This document shows positions 40,503 through 48,627 of a stretch of 52,992 bases of DNA, one piece after another; the first letter of the stretch is position 1; each line of letters begins with the position of its first letter. The DNA is from Clostridiales bacterium (lineage in GTDB: Bacteria; Bacillota; Clostridia; Lachnospirales; Lachnospiraceae). The notes beneath the pieces were generated by a model. The model was not told where the DNA came from. It ran no database searches and saw only the letters and a program-made list of their open reading frames with translations. The stretch lies in the NCBI GenBank assembly GCA_020860715.1, contig JAJBTU010000009.1, positions 1 through 52,992 of the forward strand, in the 5' to 3' direction. A program made the position numbers and the translations under genes.

Positions 40503-43500
40503 ATGAAAAAAATAAAATCGGTGAGTGCGGGAATGACAGCGATCACACGGATAATGCGCGCAATGCGGGCTGCAGCAGTGTGTATCTGCGGCGCGATGCT
40601 CCTGTGGAACGGGGAAAGCGCCTGCGGGACTGCGGGCAGAGCCTCCGCTTCGGAAACGGATACTTCAGAAGATGAGGCAGTGGTCTATGAGGCGGCAGGC
40701 TGGCAGATCAGCCTGGAAGATGCCGAACGGACGGCTTCATTGAATACGGTGAGCGTATCTCTGGGCTATTCCAGCGTGGAGACGACGGATCTGGAGCAGA
40801 GCGCTGCAGAAGGATGCGAGTATTGTCTGCTGAAGATTTCTTTTACGAAGACAGACAGCACAGAAGAAATCGATTGGGAAAAGGTAACTCTTACCGATGC
40901 GGACGGGAACAGCTATTCCCGGATAGAGGACAGCTTTCTGGAAGATTACGGAATGTCGCGCATACCGGGAACGAATCTGAATTTTGGCAGCTATGAGGGC
41001 TGGATCTGTTTTGAGATTCCCGGGGACGCGGACGGCCTGGGGTTTGTCTGCCAGTTTACAGAAGAAGAACTCGTGATTCCGGTGGAAGTTGAAACGGATG
41101 AGGAGGAGACGGAGTCAGAGAGCGAGACGGCTGCGGCGGAAAGTGAGACGGCTGCGGCGGAGAGCGAGACGACCGCGGCGTGCACGGAGACAGCTTCGAC
41201 AGAAGGTGAGACCGGGGAAACAGAAGCAGAAGCCGGGGAATCCTGGACGGAGATAGATTATAAGGATACTCTCGGGGAACAGAGCACGATTGACGCCGCC
41301 CTCTATGCGGAGGCGCAGAACGGCTATTCTTTTGAGAATCCATTTGTTGTCGTAAACCCATATGGAAATTCCCCGCTGACAGCGATGGTGATCTTCACGA
41401 CGGAGGAGGAAACCGGTGTGGAGGTTGTGGTCTGCGGCAAAAGTGAAGAAAATAATATCACGGCCTCCTTCGAGGCGGATACCACGCATATTCTGCCGAT
41501 TTACGGGCTTTATGCAGGAGATACGACAGAGGTAGTGCTGACACTGGACGACGGGTCGAGTACGACGATAGAGATTACGACGGAAGCCCTGAGCGGATCC
41601 ATTACGGAAGCGGAAGTGACGGTTTATGATGAGAGTGTTCTTACGGAAGGCGTCCTTTCGGGCGATGAACTGACCTTTGTCCTGATACAGACGGTCATGG
41701 AAGGGGACAGCGGTGTGGTCGCCTATGACAATGCAGGCGATATCCGCTGGTATATGGATGAGGAGTATGTTTCCGGTTTTTCCATGAAGCGCCTCTCGAA
41801 CGGCAGGATGATGGCGTCCACATCGGATATCATCAGCGGGTATTACTATTCCACGGGGCTGGTGGAATTTGACCTTTGCGGAAAATTTTACGCGGTCTAT
41901 CTGATCCCGGGCGGGGAGCATCATGATTTTGTGGAAATGGAAAACGTGAATCTTCTTGTCTGCTCCTGCACGGAAGACTTTTCTACCGTGGAGGACCGGA
42001 TCGTGGAGGTCGACCGGGAGACCGGCGAGATCGTTTATGAATTGAACATTGCGGATCTGATCGAGCCGGGGGACGGCGGTACGGAAAACGCGACGGAGGA
42101 GGACTGGTGCCACAACAACTCCATTGATTATGATGAGGAATCGGACACGATTCTGCTTTCCTGCCGCCATCTGGACGCGGTGCTGGCGATCAATAAGACA
42201 GAGAAGGAACTGGTGTGGATTTTAGGCGATCCGAGCGGGTTTACGAGTGTCTCAGAGGATCTGTTTTTCACACCGGTCACGACTGTGACGACTGATGCGG
42301 AAGGTTCGTCAGAGGCCGGGCAGAATACCACGGTATCCAATGAGGATGATGAATCAGCAGAGGCAGAACAGGAAGATTCTACCTTTCAGTGGCAGTACGC
42401 GCAGCACAATGCGACGTTCCTGCCGGACGGAGATATCCTTCTCTTTGACAACGGCACGCACCGGATCAAAGCAGGAGACGAGGAAAACGCGACCACGGGC
42501 GACGACGTGTATTCGAGAGCGGTGCGCTATCATATTGACACAGAGACCATGACGATCGAGCAGGTCTGGACATACGGCGAGGAACGCGGCGAAGAGTGGT
42601 ATTCTTCCTATATTTCCGGGGCGGATTATCTGGATGAGGATACTTACTGGATCACGTCAGGCGCCAACAGCTACAGTGAGGAACTGGACACCTATGATCT
42701 CACGATCGTACAGGCCGCTCAGGGAGAACGAACCACATACATCGATCTGGTGATTGGTGATGAACTGGCTTATGAGATGACGATTCCGGCGACGACCTAC
42801 CGCAGCCTGCGCATGTCCCTGTATACGGAAGAAAACACGTACAGCGTCACGGAAGAAGCGGGCTGGTACGGCAGTCTGGGCAGCGTTGCGCAGGCGGACG
42901 CGGACAGTCTGACAGTGAGTGCGGATGCATCAGAAGACGTCAGTTTTACCATTTCCGAACTGACGGAGATGCCGGATCGTCTGGTTGTTTCCGGTTCCTG
43001 GCCGGAGACGGGGGAGGACGCATCATTGGTACTGGTGAGCGAATCCGGCGACATTGCCCGGTTTGCGATGGACGCATCTTCGACGTCGACCGTTGAGGGG
43101 GAAGTGGATTTTGACATCTGGATCACGGCGGATTCGGTGGAAGCCGGACACCGCTACTATATTTATCTGTACAATCAGGGCGTCTTATACCGGACCGGAA
43201 AATACTGGAACGTGTATGTAGACACGAGAGAATCCGTCGATGACGAGGGCGCGCAGTATGTGCTTTACGATGTGGACGGACAGGAATATACGGTGCTGTC
43301 CGTGGAAACGCCCCCTCGCTGCGCATCGGCGGCAGATCGCAGCAGCGATTCAGAGAACGCTTCGCGTTGCGCTGCTGCTTCTGAGGCAATCAGCGCCGCA
43401 GCCGGCATTGAGACCGATCTGGAGACAGAACTGACGATGCCGGAGCAGACGCAGGCCATCTCTGACGCGATCGTCGCGGAAGTGGAGAACAACGGGTATA

Positions 43501-45311
43501 CGTTTGAAAATCCTCTGGTCATCCAGAATCCTTACCAGAATACGCCGCTCACTGCCGTGGTGGCCTTTGAGACCGATGAGGCCTGCGCGGTGCGCGTGAC
43601 GGTGAAAGGTAAGACAGAGGAGCAGGCCGTCACGGACGTGATTGACGCCGCTGCCCTGCACATCATCCCGGTGCTGGGACTTTACGCCGGATATGACAAC
43701 GAGGTGGTGCTGGAACTTCTGGATTCGGATGGGAACGCGACGGAGACCAAAACGATCACGATCACGACGGAAGCGCTGCCGTCCGCTTTGCAGGGCGAGG
43801 TGGAGACTGACACATACACGACCGAATCCGCAATGGGGCTGATGCTGGTGTCCGGACTTTCCGCGCCGTACGCCTATGCGTTTGACGAGACCGGCGAGAT
43901 CCGCTGGTACTGCACGGTGGAGTGGGAATACTATGGCCTGTTTATGCTGGATAACGGACATTTTCTGATGGAAGCGGAGAATGTCCTTTACCCGAACGCA
44001 AGTATGCCAAACTCGTCGGAATTCTGGGAGATGGACTATCTCGGCCGGGTTTACAACGTCTACTATTTCCCGGAGGGCGTGCACCACGACATTCAGGAGA
44101 TGACAGAGAACGGCAATTTCCTGATCCTCACAAATTCCAACGACGGCTATGAGCAGAACATGATTCAGGAGATCGACCGCGAGACGGGCGAGGTCGTAAA
44201 ATCACTGAACCTGAACGAACTCTTTGAAGGCCTTGCTTACATCGACAGAGACGACTGGTGCCACACCAACACAGTCTCTTATGATGAGGCGACAGATACA
44301 ATTCTGATCAGCTGCCGGAATCTGCACTCCGTTATCCGCATCGACTGGTCTGCTGTGGAAACGTCCCCTCGCTACGCATCGGCGGCAGATCGCAGCAGCG
44401 ATTCAGAGAACGCTTCGCGTTGCGCTGCTGCTGATGAAATTTTGTGGATTCTTGCGGATCCAACCGTTTGGGAAGGAACCGGATACGAAGATAAAGTGCT
44501 CACTGCCACAGACGACGACATTCAGTGGCAGTACCAGCAGCATTCCGCTTATGCGCTGGATGAAGATCTGGACGGCAACCCGCTGACCGTGGAGATTATG
44601 CTGTTTGACAACCACTATTCGGCGTATCGGAGCGTCGCCACCTACGATTATACGCAATCATCTTATGTGAAAATATACTCGGTGGACGCTGAAGCCATGA
44701 CAGTGACTTTGCTGAAAAACTATGAGACCGCTTATTCCGTCATTACCTCAAACGCGTTTTACGACAGCGGGGCGGGGCGCGTCTTTTCTGTAAACGCATA
44801 CCTGTCCATCTATTTGAATACGACGAACCGCGGCGAAATCTATGAAATTGATTACGAGAGCGGCGAGATCCTGAATTCGTGGAAGATTACGCACAAATTT
44901 TACAGAGGATATTCCATATCCCTCTCCATGAACGACTGTGCCGGAGCCTATACGCTCTCCGACAACAGCATACGGGGTACGCTGCGCACGCCGGTCGAAG
45001 TGGAATCTGAAAATGTCGTGTCGATCACGGACAACGAAAATATTTCTACGGAAACCGTCAGCTTCACCCTGCGCGGTCAGGTGCTCTATTTGGAGGGCAG
45101 CGACCACATGTACACACAGATTATTTTCAACGGGACAGAGCACACCTATGTCTACGACATCACGGATATCAAGTCCCAGTCGGGCGACGTGGACAGCTAC
45201 CGGTATGAGATCCCGATTCCTCTTACTGCATTGAAGGCGGACACCTACACGATACAGATTATGTACGATGACGAACTGTATGATGTGGAAGGGAGTTTTA
45301 CAATAAAATAA
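40503..45311 (+). CDS. Giant secreted arylsulfotransferase with two tandem ASST modules
   Basis: A 1602-residue exported protein: signal or anchor segment (residues 12-40), DUF4352-like beta domain (about 60-185), a 3x7-residue ESETAAA repeat, then two complete arylsulfotransferase units, each an N-terminal beta domain (YSFENPFVVVNPYGNSPLTA at ~278; YTFENPLVIQNPYQNTPLTA at ~1000) plus a beta-propeller. Propeller landmarks occur twice: GGEHHDF / GVHHDI, DWCHNNSIDY / DWCHTNTVSY, SCRHL / SCRNL, QHNATF / QHSAYA. ASST enzymes move sulfate between phenolic compounds through a histidine intermediate. Two nearly identical palindromic elements (43302, 44355) add about 26 residues each, one in the linker and one inside module 2. 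Start 40503 has AAGGAGG 5 nt upstream. A duplicated ASST in one chain is unusual. Confidence 0.85.
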   Translation: MKKIKSVSAGMTAITRIMRAMRAAAVCICGAMLLWNGESACGTAGRASASETDTSEDEAVVYEAAGWQISLEDAERTASLNTVSVSLGYSSVETTDLEQSAAEGCEYCLLKISFTKTDSTEEIDWEKVTLTDADGNSYSRIEDSFLEDYGMSRIPGTNLNFGSYEGWICFEIPGDADGLGFVCQFTEEELVIPVEVETDEEETESESETAAAESETAAAESETTAACTETASTEGETGETEAEAGESWTEIDYKDTLGEQSTIDAALYAEAQNGYSFENPFVVVNPYGNSPLTAMVIFTTEEETGVEVVVCGKSEENNITASFEADTTHILPIYGLYAGDTTEVVLTLDDGSSTTIEITTEALSGSITEAEVTVYDESVLTEGVLSGDELTFVLIQTVMEGDSGVVAYDNAGDIRWYMDEEYVSGFSMKRLSNGRMMASTSDIISGYYYSTGLVEFDLCGKFYAVYLIPGGEHHDFVEMENVNLLVCSCTEDFSTVEDRIVEVDRETGEIVYELNIADLIEPGDGGTENATEEDWCHNNSIDYDEESDTILLSCRHLDAVLAINKTEKELVWILGDPSGFTSVSEDLFFTPVTTVTTDAEGSSEAGQNTTVSNEDDESAEAEQEDSTFQWQYAQHNATFLPDGDILLFDNGTHRIKAGDEENATTGDDVYSRAVRYHIDTETMTIEQVWTYGEERGEEWYSSYISGADYLDEDTYWITSGANSYSEELDTYDLTIVQAAQGERTTYIDLVIGDELAYEMTIPATTYRSLRMSLYTEENTYSVTEEAGWYGSLGSVAQADADSLTVSADASEDVSFTISELTEMPDRLVVSGSWPETGEDASLVLVSESGDIARFAMDASSTSTVEGEVDFDIWITADSVEAGHRYYIYLYNQGVLYRTGKYWNVYVDTRESVDDEGAQYVLYDVDGQEYTVLSVETPPRCASAADRSSDSENASRCAAASEAISAAAGIETDLETELTMPEQTQAISDAIVAEVENNGYTFENPLVIQNPYQNTPLTAVVAFETDEACAVRVTVKGKTEEQAVTDVIDAAALHIIPVLGLYAGYDNEVVLELLDSDGNATETKTITITTEALPSALQGEVETDTYTTESAMGLMLVSGLSAPYAYAFDETGEIRWYCTVEWEYYGLFMLDNGHFLMEAENVLYPNASMPNSSEFWEMDYLGRVYNVYYFPEGVHHDIQEMTENGNFLILTNSNDGYEQNMIQEIDRETGEVVKSLNLNELFEGLAYIDRDDWCHTNTVSYDEATDTILISCRNLHSVIRIDWSAVETSPRYASAADRSSDSENASRCAAADEILWILADPTVWEGTGYEDKVLTATDDDIQWQYQQHSAYALDEDLDGNPLTVEIMLFDNHYSAYRSVATYDYTQSSYVKIYSVDAEAMTVTLLKNYETAYSVITSNAFYDSGAGRVFSVNAYLSIYLNTTNRGEIYEIDYESGEILNSWKITHKFYRGYSISLSMNDCAGAYTLSDNSIRGTLRTPVEVESENVVSITDNENISTETVSFTLRGQVLYLEGSDHMYTQIIFNGTEHTYVYDITDIKSQSGDVDSYRYEIPIPLTALKADTYTIQIMYDDELYDVEGSFTIK
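41118..41180 (+). repeat. Three 21-bp tandem repeats coding ESETAAA
   Basis: Three consecutive units of 21 bp (GAGAGCGAGACGGCTGCGGCG type) encode ESETAAA, ESETAAA, ESETTAA in the acidic linker of the sulfotransferase. Confidence 0.85.
43302..43378 (+). repeat. Palindromic element copy E, linker of the sulfotransferase
   Basis: 77-bp unit: GTGGAAACGCCCCCTCG block, CGCATCGGCGGCAGAT, then core with outer stem GCAGCAGCG (43339-43347) / CGCTGCTGC (43370-43378), bulge ATTCAGA (variant of ATGCAGA), inner AACGC/GCGTT, loop TTC. Differs from copy F at 2 of 77 positions. Confidence 0.9.
44355..44431 (+). repeat. Palindromic element copy F, inside ASST module 2
   Basis: 75/77 identical to copy E; outer stem 44392-44400 / 44423-44431. 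It splits module 2 between IRIDW and EILWILADP, whereas module 1 has an uninterrupted LAINKTEKELVWILGDP at the equivalent place. Confidence 0.9.
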
Positions 45312-45323
45312 ATGGAAAAGAAA

Positions 45324-45347
45324 CAGGAGGAGAGATCTCTCCTCCTG
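45324..45347. terminator. Perfect palindrome between convergent genes
   Basis: CAGGAGGAGAGA (45324-45335) directly followed by its complement TCTCTCCTCCTG (45336-45347), between the sulfotransferase and XRE stops. Probable bidirectional terminator; weak T runs. Confidence 0.55.
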
Positions 45348-45665
45348 CTATTTGCTGCGGCCGTTTAACCGTCTGGCAATAGAAACAAGCAGTTCCAGAT
45401 CATCCTTTTGCAAGGTCTTAGCCTCATTTGTAAGTTCGTGAATCAATGAGGGCTCTTCTATATTATCATCAAAAAAATCTTTCGGCGTAATACCTAAAAA
45501 TTCACATATTGAGAGAAATTCTGACATGGACGGCAATGACCTGCCAGAGGAAATACTTTGGATATAACTCTTGCTGTGCCCAAGATCAAGGCTCATTTTA
45601 TATTCAGATACGTTTTTCTTCGTTCGGAGTACGGAGATACGATCACTGATATACTGTTCATTCAT
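45348..45665 (-). CDS. XRE-family helix-turn-helix protein
   Basis: A 105-residue Cro/C1-type regulator: HTH at about residues 5-60 (ISVLRTKKNVSEYKMSLDLGHSKSYIQSISSGRSLPSMSEF, in parts) and a helical tail. The recognition helix carries SKSYIQSI. The longest frame starts at 45698, but GAGGTG lies 9 nt before ATG 45665 and the extra 11 residues are not HTH-like, so 45665 is chosen. It is separated from hipA by 222 nt; relation to the hipBA pair is uncertain. Confidence 0.75.
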   Translation of the reverse strand: MNEQYISDRISVLRTKKNVSEYKMSLDLGHSKSYIQSISSGRSLPSMSEFLSICEFLGITPKDFFDDNIEEPSLIHELTNEAKTLQKDDLELLVSIARRLNGRSK

Positions 45666-45887
45666 AAATCTATTCACCTCGCGGCTCATTTTATACAAAT
45701 TACAGCGGTAATGTTCTTGATATATGTACCGATTTTAGTTGATTTGTACCGATTAAAGCGGTATAATACAAAAAAATTGGCAATTTTTAAAGGTAAAATG
45801 CAAGAATGAGTGCGGAGATGATTTAAAAGTTTAATTTTTGAAGTGTGGATTGCATACTGCATCAGAAAGCTCAAAGTGTTGAAAGAA

Positions 45888-47054
45888 CTAAGTTGACACC
45901 CATTCCCCTAAACTGGCGAGCACTTTCCCCCCAATTTCTTCTGCAATCATCCTGGCCTTGCTGATGTCCAGTTTTGCTGCTTTTGCGACTGCAAGCAGAT
46001 CGTCAATACCAGGATTTACACCGTTACCGTCCACTGTGGTCGCATGTTCGCCGCCGATGGAATTGCTGTAGGTGAGGTCATATGCCGGAGCGAGAACCCA
46101 GCGGTTTTCACTCTCGTCATATAAATAAGAAAAATTCTTTGAATGGTCGTCGCGGTTGTGCGCGAAGACGTTGAAACACATGAGGCGAAAAAGCTGCTCG
46201 AGCTGGCTGTAGTCGCCTGTCAGCTTCAGGGTCAGGCGCATCAGGATGTGGTAATCCAGATTCGGGATCCGGTGTGAGGTCTCAAGCAGAGCTGCGGCGG
46301 AAATCATGTGGATTCGCTTCACGGTTGTTTCGGAACAGCATTCTGCTTCGAGAGAAACTCGGTCGAAACGTTTTACTGCAAAATATCCGGGGCAGAGGCT
46401 GCTCGGCAACAGCCGGGTTTCCGGCATCCGAATGCCGCAATCCTTTGCACAGAGGGAGTATTTATACTCCTGAAGTCCGATGCTTTCGTGGTCATAGGAA
46501 GACGGGAATTTTACAATCCAGTCTTCGCCGTCAATCTGATAATTAATTTTTGGACGAGCGCCTCCCGAGGAACCGCCAAGGCGGAACAACTCGTCAAGGC
46601 TGCCGCTTTCCTTTGACTGAAGTATTTGCCCGCATTCGTAGGCAAGCTCATCCAGAGAACTGCTGGAGAATTCGTCTCCCAGAGGGTATTCAGGACGATA
46701 GGTCAGCGCCCCCATACCGGAGGTACCAACGATTGCCAGCCGGTTCAGGGAATCAACTGAATCCGGATCTATGCCCTGTTTTCGGAGCATACGATCTACA
46801 AGCAAACGCCCCCAGCCATCAGGCAGGCTGTCCGCGAACACACCGAAAGTGCCTTCGAATGGTTCATATCCTTTTGGAAGAAAAACTTCCTTTCGAAGGG
46901 GCAGGGAGAGCGGGCTGATTGAATAACCGTTCCGAACCCACTCCGCATCGTATTCAAACGCGGTCAGATGATTGGATGCGGACGCAAGTGTTCCGATTTT
47001 TCTTTCGCCAAGATAGACGGAAAGTATTCGGTTATTTCTGTTTTTTTTAATCAT
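45888..47054 (-). CDS. hipA: HipA-type Ser/Thr kinase toxin
   Basis: A 388-residue HipA-family kinase. It has the N-terminal beta subdomain (ILSVYLGERKIGTLA; FEYDAEWVRNGYSISPLSL, in parts), the ATP-binding RLGGSSGGARPK segment, the catalytic NVFAHNRDDHSKNFSYL and the metal motif in APAYDLTYS. E. coli HipA phosphorylates glutamyl-tRNA synthetase and induces growth arrest; target here is unknown. GAGGAT precedes the ATG by 6 nt. The hipB-like gene is 73 nt upstream on the same strand, forming a type II toxin-antitoxin pair in the usual antitoxin-first order. Confidence 0.92.
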   Translation of the reverse strand: MIKKNRNNRILSVYLGERKIGTLASASNHLTAFEYDAEWVRNGYSISPLSLPLRKEVFLPKGYEPFEGTFGVFADSLPDGWGRLLVDRMLRKQGIDPDSVDSLNRLAIVGTSGMGALTYRPEYPLGDEFSSSSLDELAYECGQILQSKESGSLDELFRLGGSSGGARPKINYQIDGEDWIVKFPSSYDHESIGLQEYKYSLCAKDCGIRMPETRLLPSSLCPGYFAVKRFDRVSLEAECCSETTVKRIHMISAAALLETSHRIPNLDYHILMRLTLKLTGDYSQLEQLFRLMCFNVFAHNRDDHSKNFSYLYDESENRWVLAPAYDLTYSNSIGGEHATTVDGNGVNPGIDDLLAVAKAAKLDISKARMIAEEIGGKVLASLGEWVST

Positions 47055-47127
47055 ATCCGCATCCTCATGATTGTGCTTTTACTTAGAATCAAATATCATA
47101 TTATACAAATTTGTTTTGAAAAATCGG

Positions 47128-47415
47128 TTAGTTCTGCTGATTCTCCCGCAGCACATCTTCAATAGACGCGTAGCCTTTTCTGGCAAACAGCGCGTCGAAA
47201 TCGTTTTCACATCCAAGCGCGAAAGCAATCTTGATGAGCGAGGACAGAGATATTTCGCCGGTCTGCTCAAACCGCTTGATGGATCCAAGGCTTACATCTG
47301 AGTATTTTGCCAGCTGTGCCTGCGTAATCTTTTTTTCCTTTCTCCTTGCCCTCATGCGCTTTGCAATGCTTTTATTTATTTCATCCGGTGATCTTAGAAA
47401 ATCAAATTCGTTCAT
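47128..47415 (-). CDS. hipB: HipB-type XRE antitoxin
   Basis: A 95-residue protein with an XRE helix-turn-helix (about residues 14-65: MRARRKEKKITQAQLAKYSDVSLGSIKRFEQTGEISLSSLIKIA, in parts) and a short C-terminal tail (KGYASIEDVLRENQQN). It lies just upstream of hipA, so it is the cognate antitoxin and autorepressor. The open frame extends to 47463, but that would run through the promoter; ATG 47415 is favoured. No ribosome binding site is visible, and the -10 lies only 7 nt upstream, which suggests a leaderless or near-leaderless mRNA. Confidence 0.85.
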   Translation of the reverse strand: MNEFDFLRSPDEINKSIAKRMRARRKEKKITQAQLAKYSDVSLGSIKRFEQTGEISLSSLIKIAFALGCENDFDALFARKGYASIEDVLRENQQN

Positions 47416-47422
47416 AGCTAAT

Positions 47423-47451
47423 ATTATATCTGAAAATAGTAAAAATAGCAA
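47423..47451 (-). promoter_or_regulatory. hipBA promoter, adjacent to the start codon
   Basis: Minus strand: -35 TTGCTA (47446-47451), 17-nt spacer, -10 TATAAT (47423-47428). The hipB ATG begins at 47415, where transcription should start. Confidence 0.7.
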
Positions 47452-47521
47452 GAAAAGATTCATATTTTAGCTTTTTAACCGGATTCATTTTCCTGCCTGT
47501 TTGTAATACACAGATTTCGCC

Positions 47522-47575
47522 TTACACAGATTTTACATTTCCTTTACACACTCTCGATATTGCACTTTATATAAA
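47522..47575 (+). promoter_or_regulatory. PHO-box-like direct repeats and promoter of the phosphate operon
   Basis: TTACA occurs at 47522, 47533 and 47544, exactly 11 bp apart (TTACAC-, TTTACA-, TTTACA-type hexamers). This spacing and sequence match the PhoP-binding repeats of Gram-positive Pho regulons. A -10 (TATAAA, 47570-47575) lies 21 nt beyond the last repeat, with no -35, as expected for PhoP activation. Confidence 0.65.
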
Positions 47576-47634
47576 TACGTTAAACTATTGACGTACAGAA
47601 GCAAATAAAAAAATTTTGATGAGGACTACATAAG

Positions 47635-48597
47635 ATGAGACAGAAAGGAATCAGAATCGTGCATGGGATGCACGAGGATACAGCTGAAAAAAGTTGCATA
47701 ATGATGCTCCTTATATCGCTGCTGCTGTTGGTGATTGCGCTGTTTCTGGGCGGCTGCAGCACAGAGAAAACAGAGGAATTATCGGCGGTTGAGGGGCTGG
47801 ATGCGCTTGGTGCGGTGCAAGTGGTTTCCAGAGAAGAAGGCTCAGGCACGCGAAGCGCGTTTGCCGAGCTGGCTGGATTTGATGAGAGTGAAGAGGATGG
47901 CAGGGCGGACGCCACGACGGATGACGCACTGGTGGTGTCGGATGCGGGGGAAGTCATTGAGGCAGTCCGAGAGGACGCTTCGGCAATCGGCTATATTTCC
48001 ATGGGTTCGCTGGGAGCTCTGGAGCAGGAGAAAGTGCTCGCTGTGGACGGCGCGGACGGAACGACTGCAAATGTGAAAAGCGGCAGCTACGCGATTTCGA
48101 GGCCGTTTGTTCTTGCATGGTCAGGAACTTTAAACGAGCTGGAGCAGGATTTTCTTACCTATATAGAAGGAAAAGGGCAGGAGATTGTCGGGGAATCTTA
48201 CGTTGCGGTCAGTAAGACGACGACGTTTTTATCCGGACAGCAAAGCGGGACGATCACGATCCATGGATCTACATCGGCAGCGCCGCTTCTGGAGGAGCTG
48301 GCGGAATCTTACATGGCGATCAATACGCACGCGACAGTTGAGGTAGTGGCATCGGATTCAACGAGCGGCCTGAACGACGCGATGCAGGGAACGTGTGATT
48401 TTGGCATGGCCTCACGGGAATTGAAGGATTATGAAAAAGAACTTCTCGATTATAAGGTCATTGCGAAGGATGGTATCGCTGTCATTGTGAACGGAGAGAA
48501 TCCGCTGACCGGTGTTACGACAGAGGAATTGAAGGCTTTGTTTACGGGAACGATAGAGAACTGGGACGACTTGAATGAGGCACGAAGCGGATCATAA
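47635..48597 (+). CDS. PstS-like phosphate-binding lipoprotein with swapped lobe order
   Basis: A 320-residue lipoprotein (signal about residues 20-41 with LFLGGC, Cys at the lipobox). The body is PstS-like but the order is reversed: the lobe normally C-terminal, with REEGSGTRSAFAEL (about 64-77) and AIGYISMGSLG, comes first, and the lobe normally N-terminal, with TIHGSTSAAPLLEELAESYM (about 208-227), CDFGMASREL, KDGIAVIVNGENPL and LFTGTIENWDDL, comes last. The protein stops where a PstS would continue to its REEGSGTR motif. Either a circular permutation or the centre of an ancestral tandem PstS. Preceded by PHO-box-like repeats and followed after 30 nt by a Na/Pi cotransporter gene. GAGGAC precedes the ATG. 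Confidence 0.78.
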   Translation: MRQKGIRIVHGMHEDTAEKSCIMMLLISLLLLVIALFLGGCSTEKTEELSAVEGLDALGAVQVVSREEGSGTRSAFAELAGFDESEEDGRADATTDDALVVSDAGEVIEAVREDASAIGYISMGSLGALEQEKVLAVDGADGTTANVKSGSYAISRPFVLAWSGTLNELEQDFLTYIEGKGQEIVGESYVAVSKTTTFLSGQQSGTITIHGSTSAAPLLEELAESYMAINTHATVEVVASDSTSGLNDAMQGTCDFGMASRELKDYEKELLDYKVIAKDGIAVIVNGENPLTGVTTEELKALFTGTIENWDDLNEARSGS

Positions 48598-48627
48598 AGG
48601 ATAAGGCAGGAAACGAAGGAGAAAGAC

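Noticed and set aside
45348-47415. The XRE gene at 45348 and hipBA as a single three-gene defence island
   Set aside because: 222 nt and a separate ribosome binding site part the XRE gene from hipA, and no defence-associated genes flank them.
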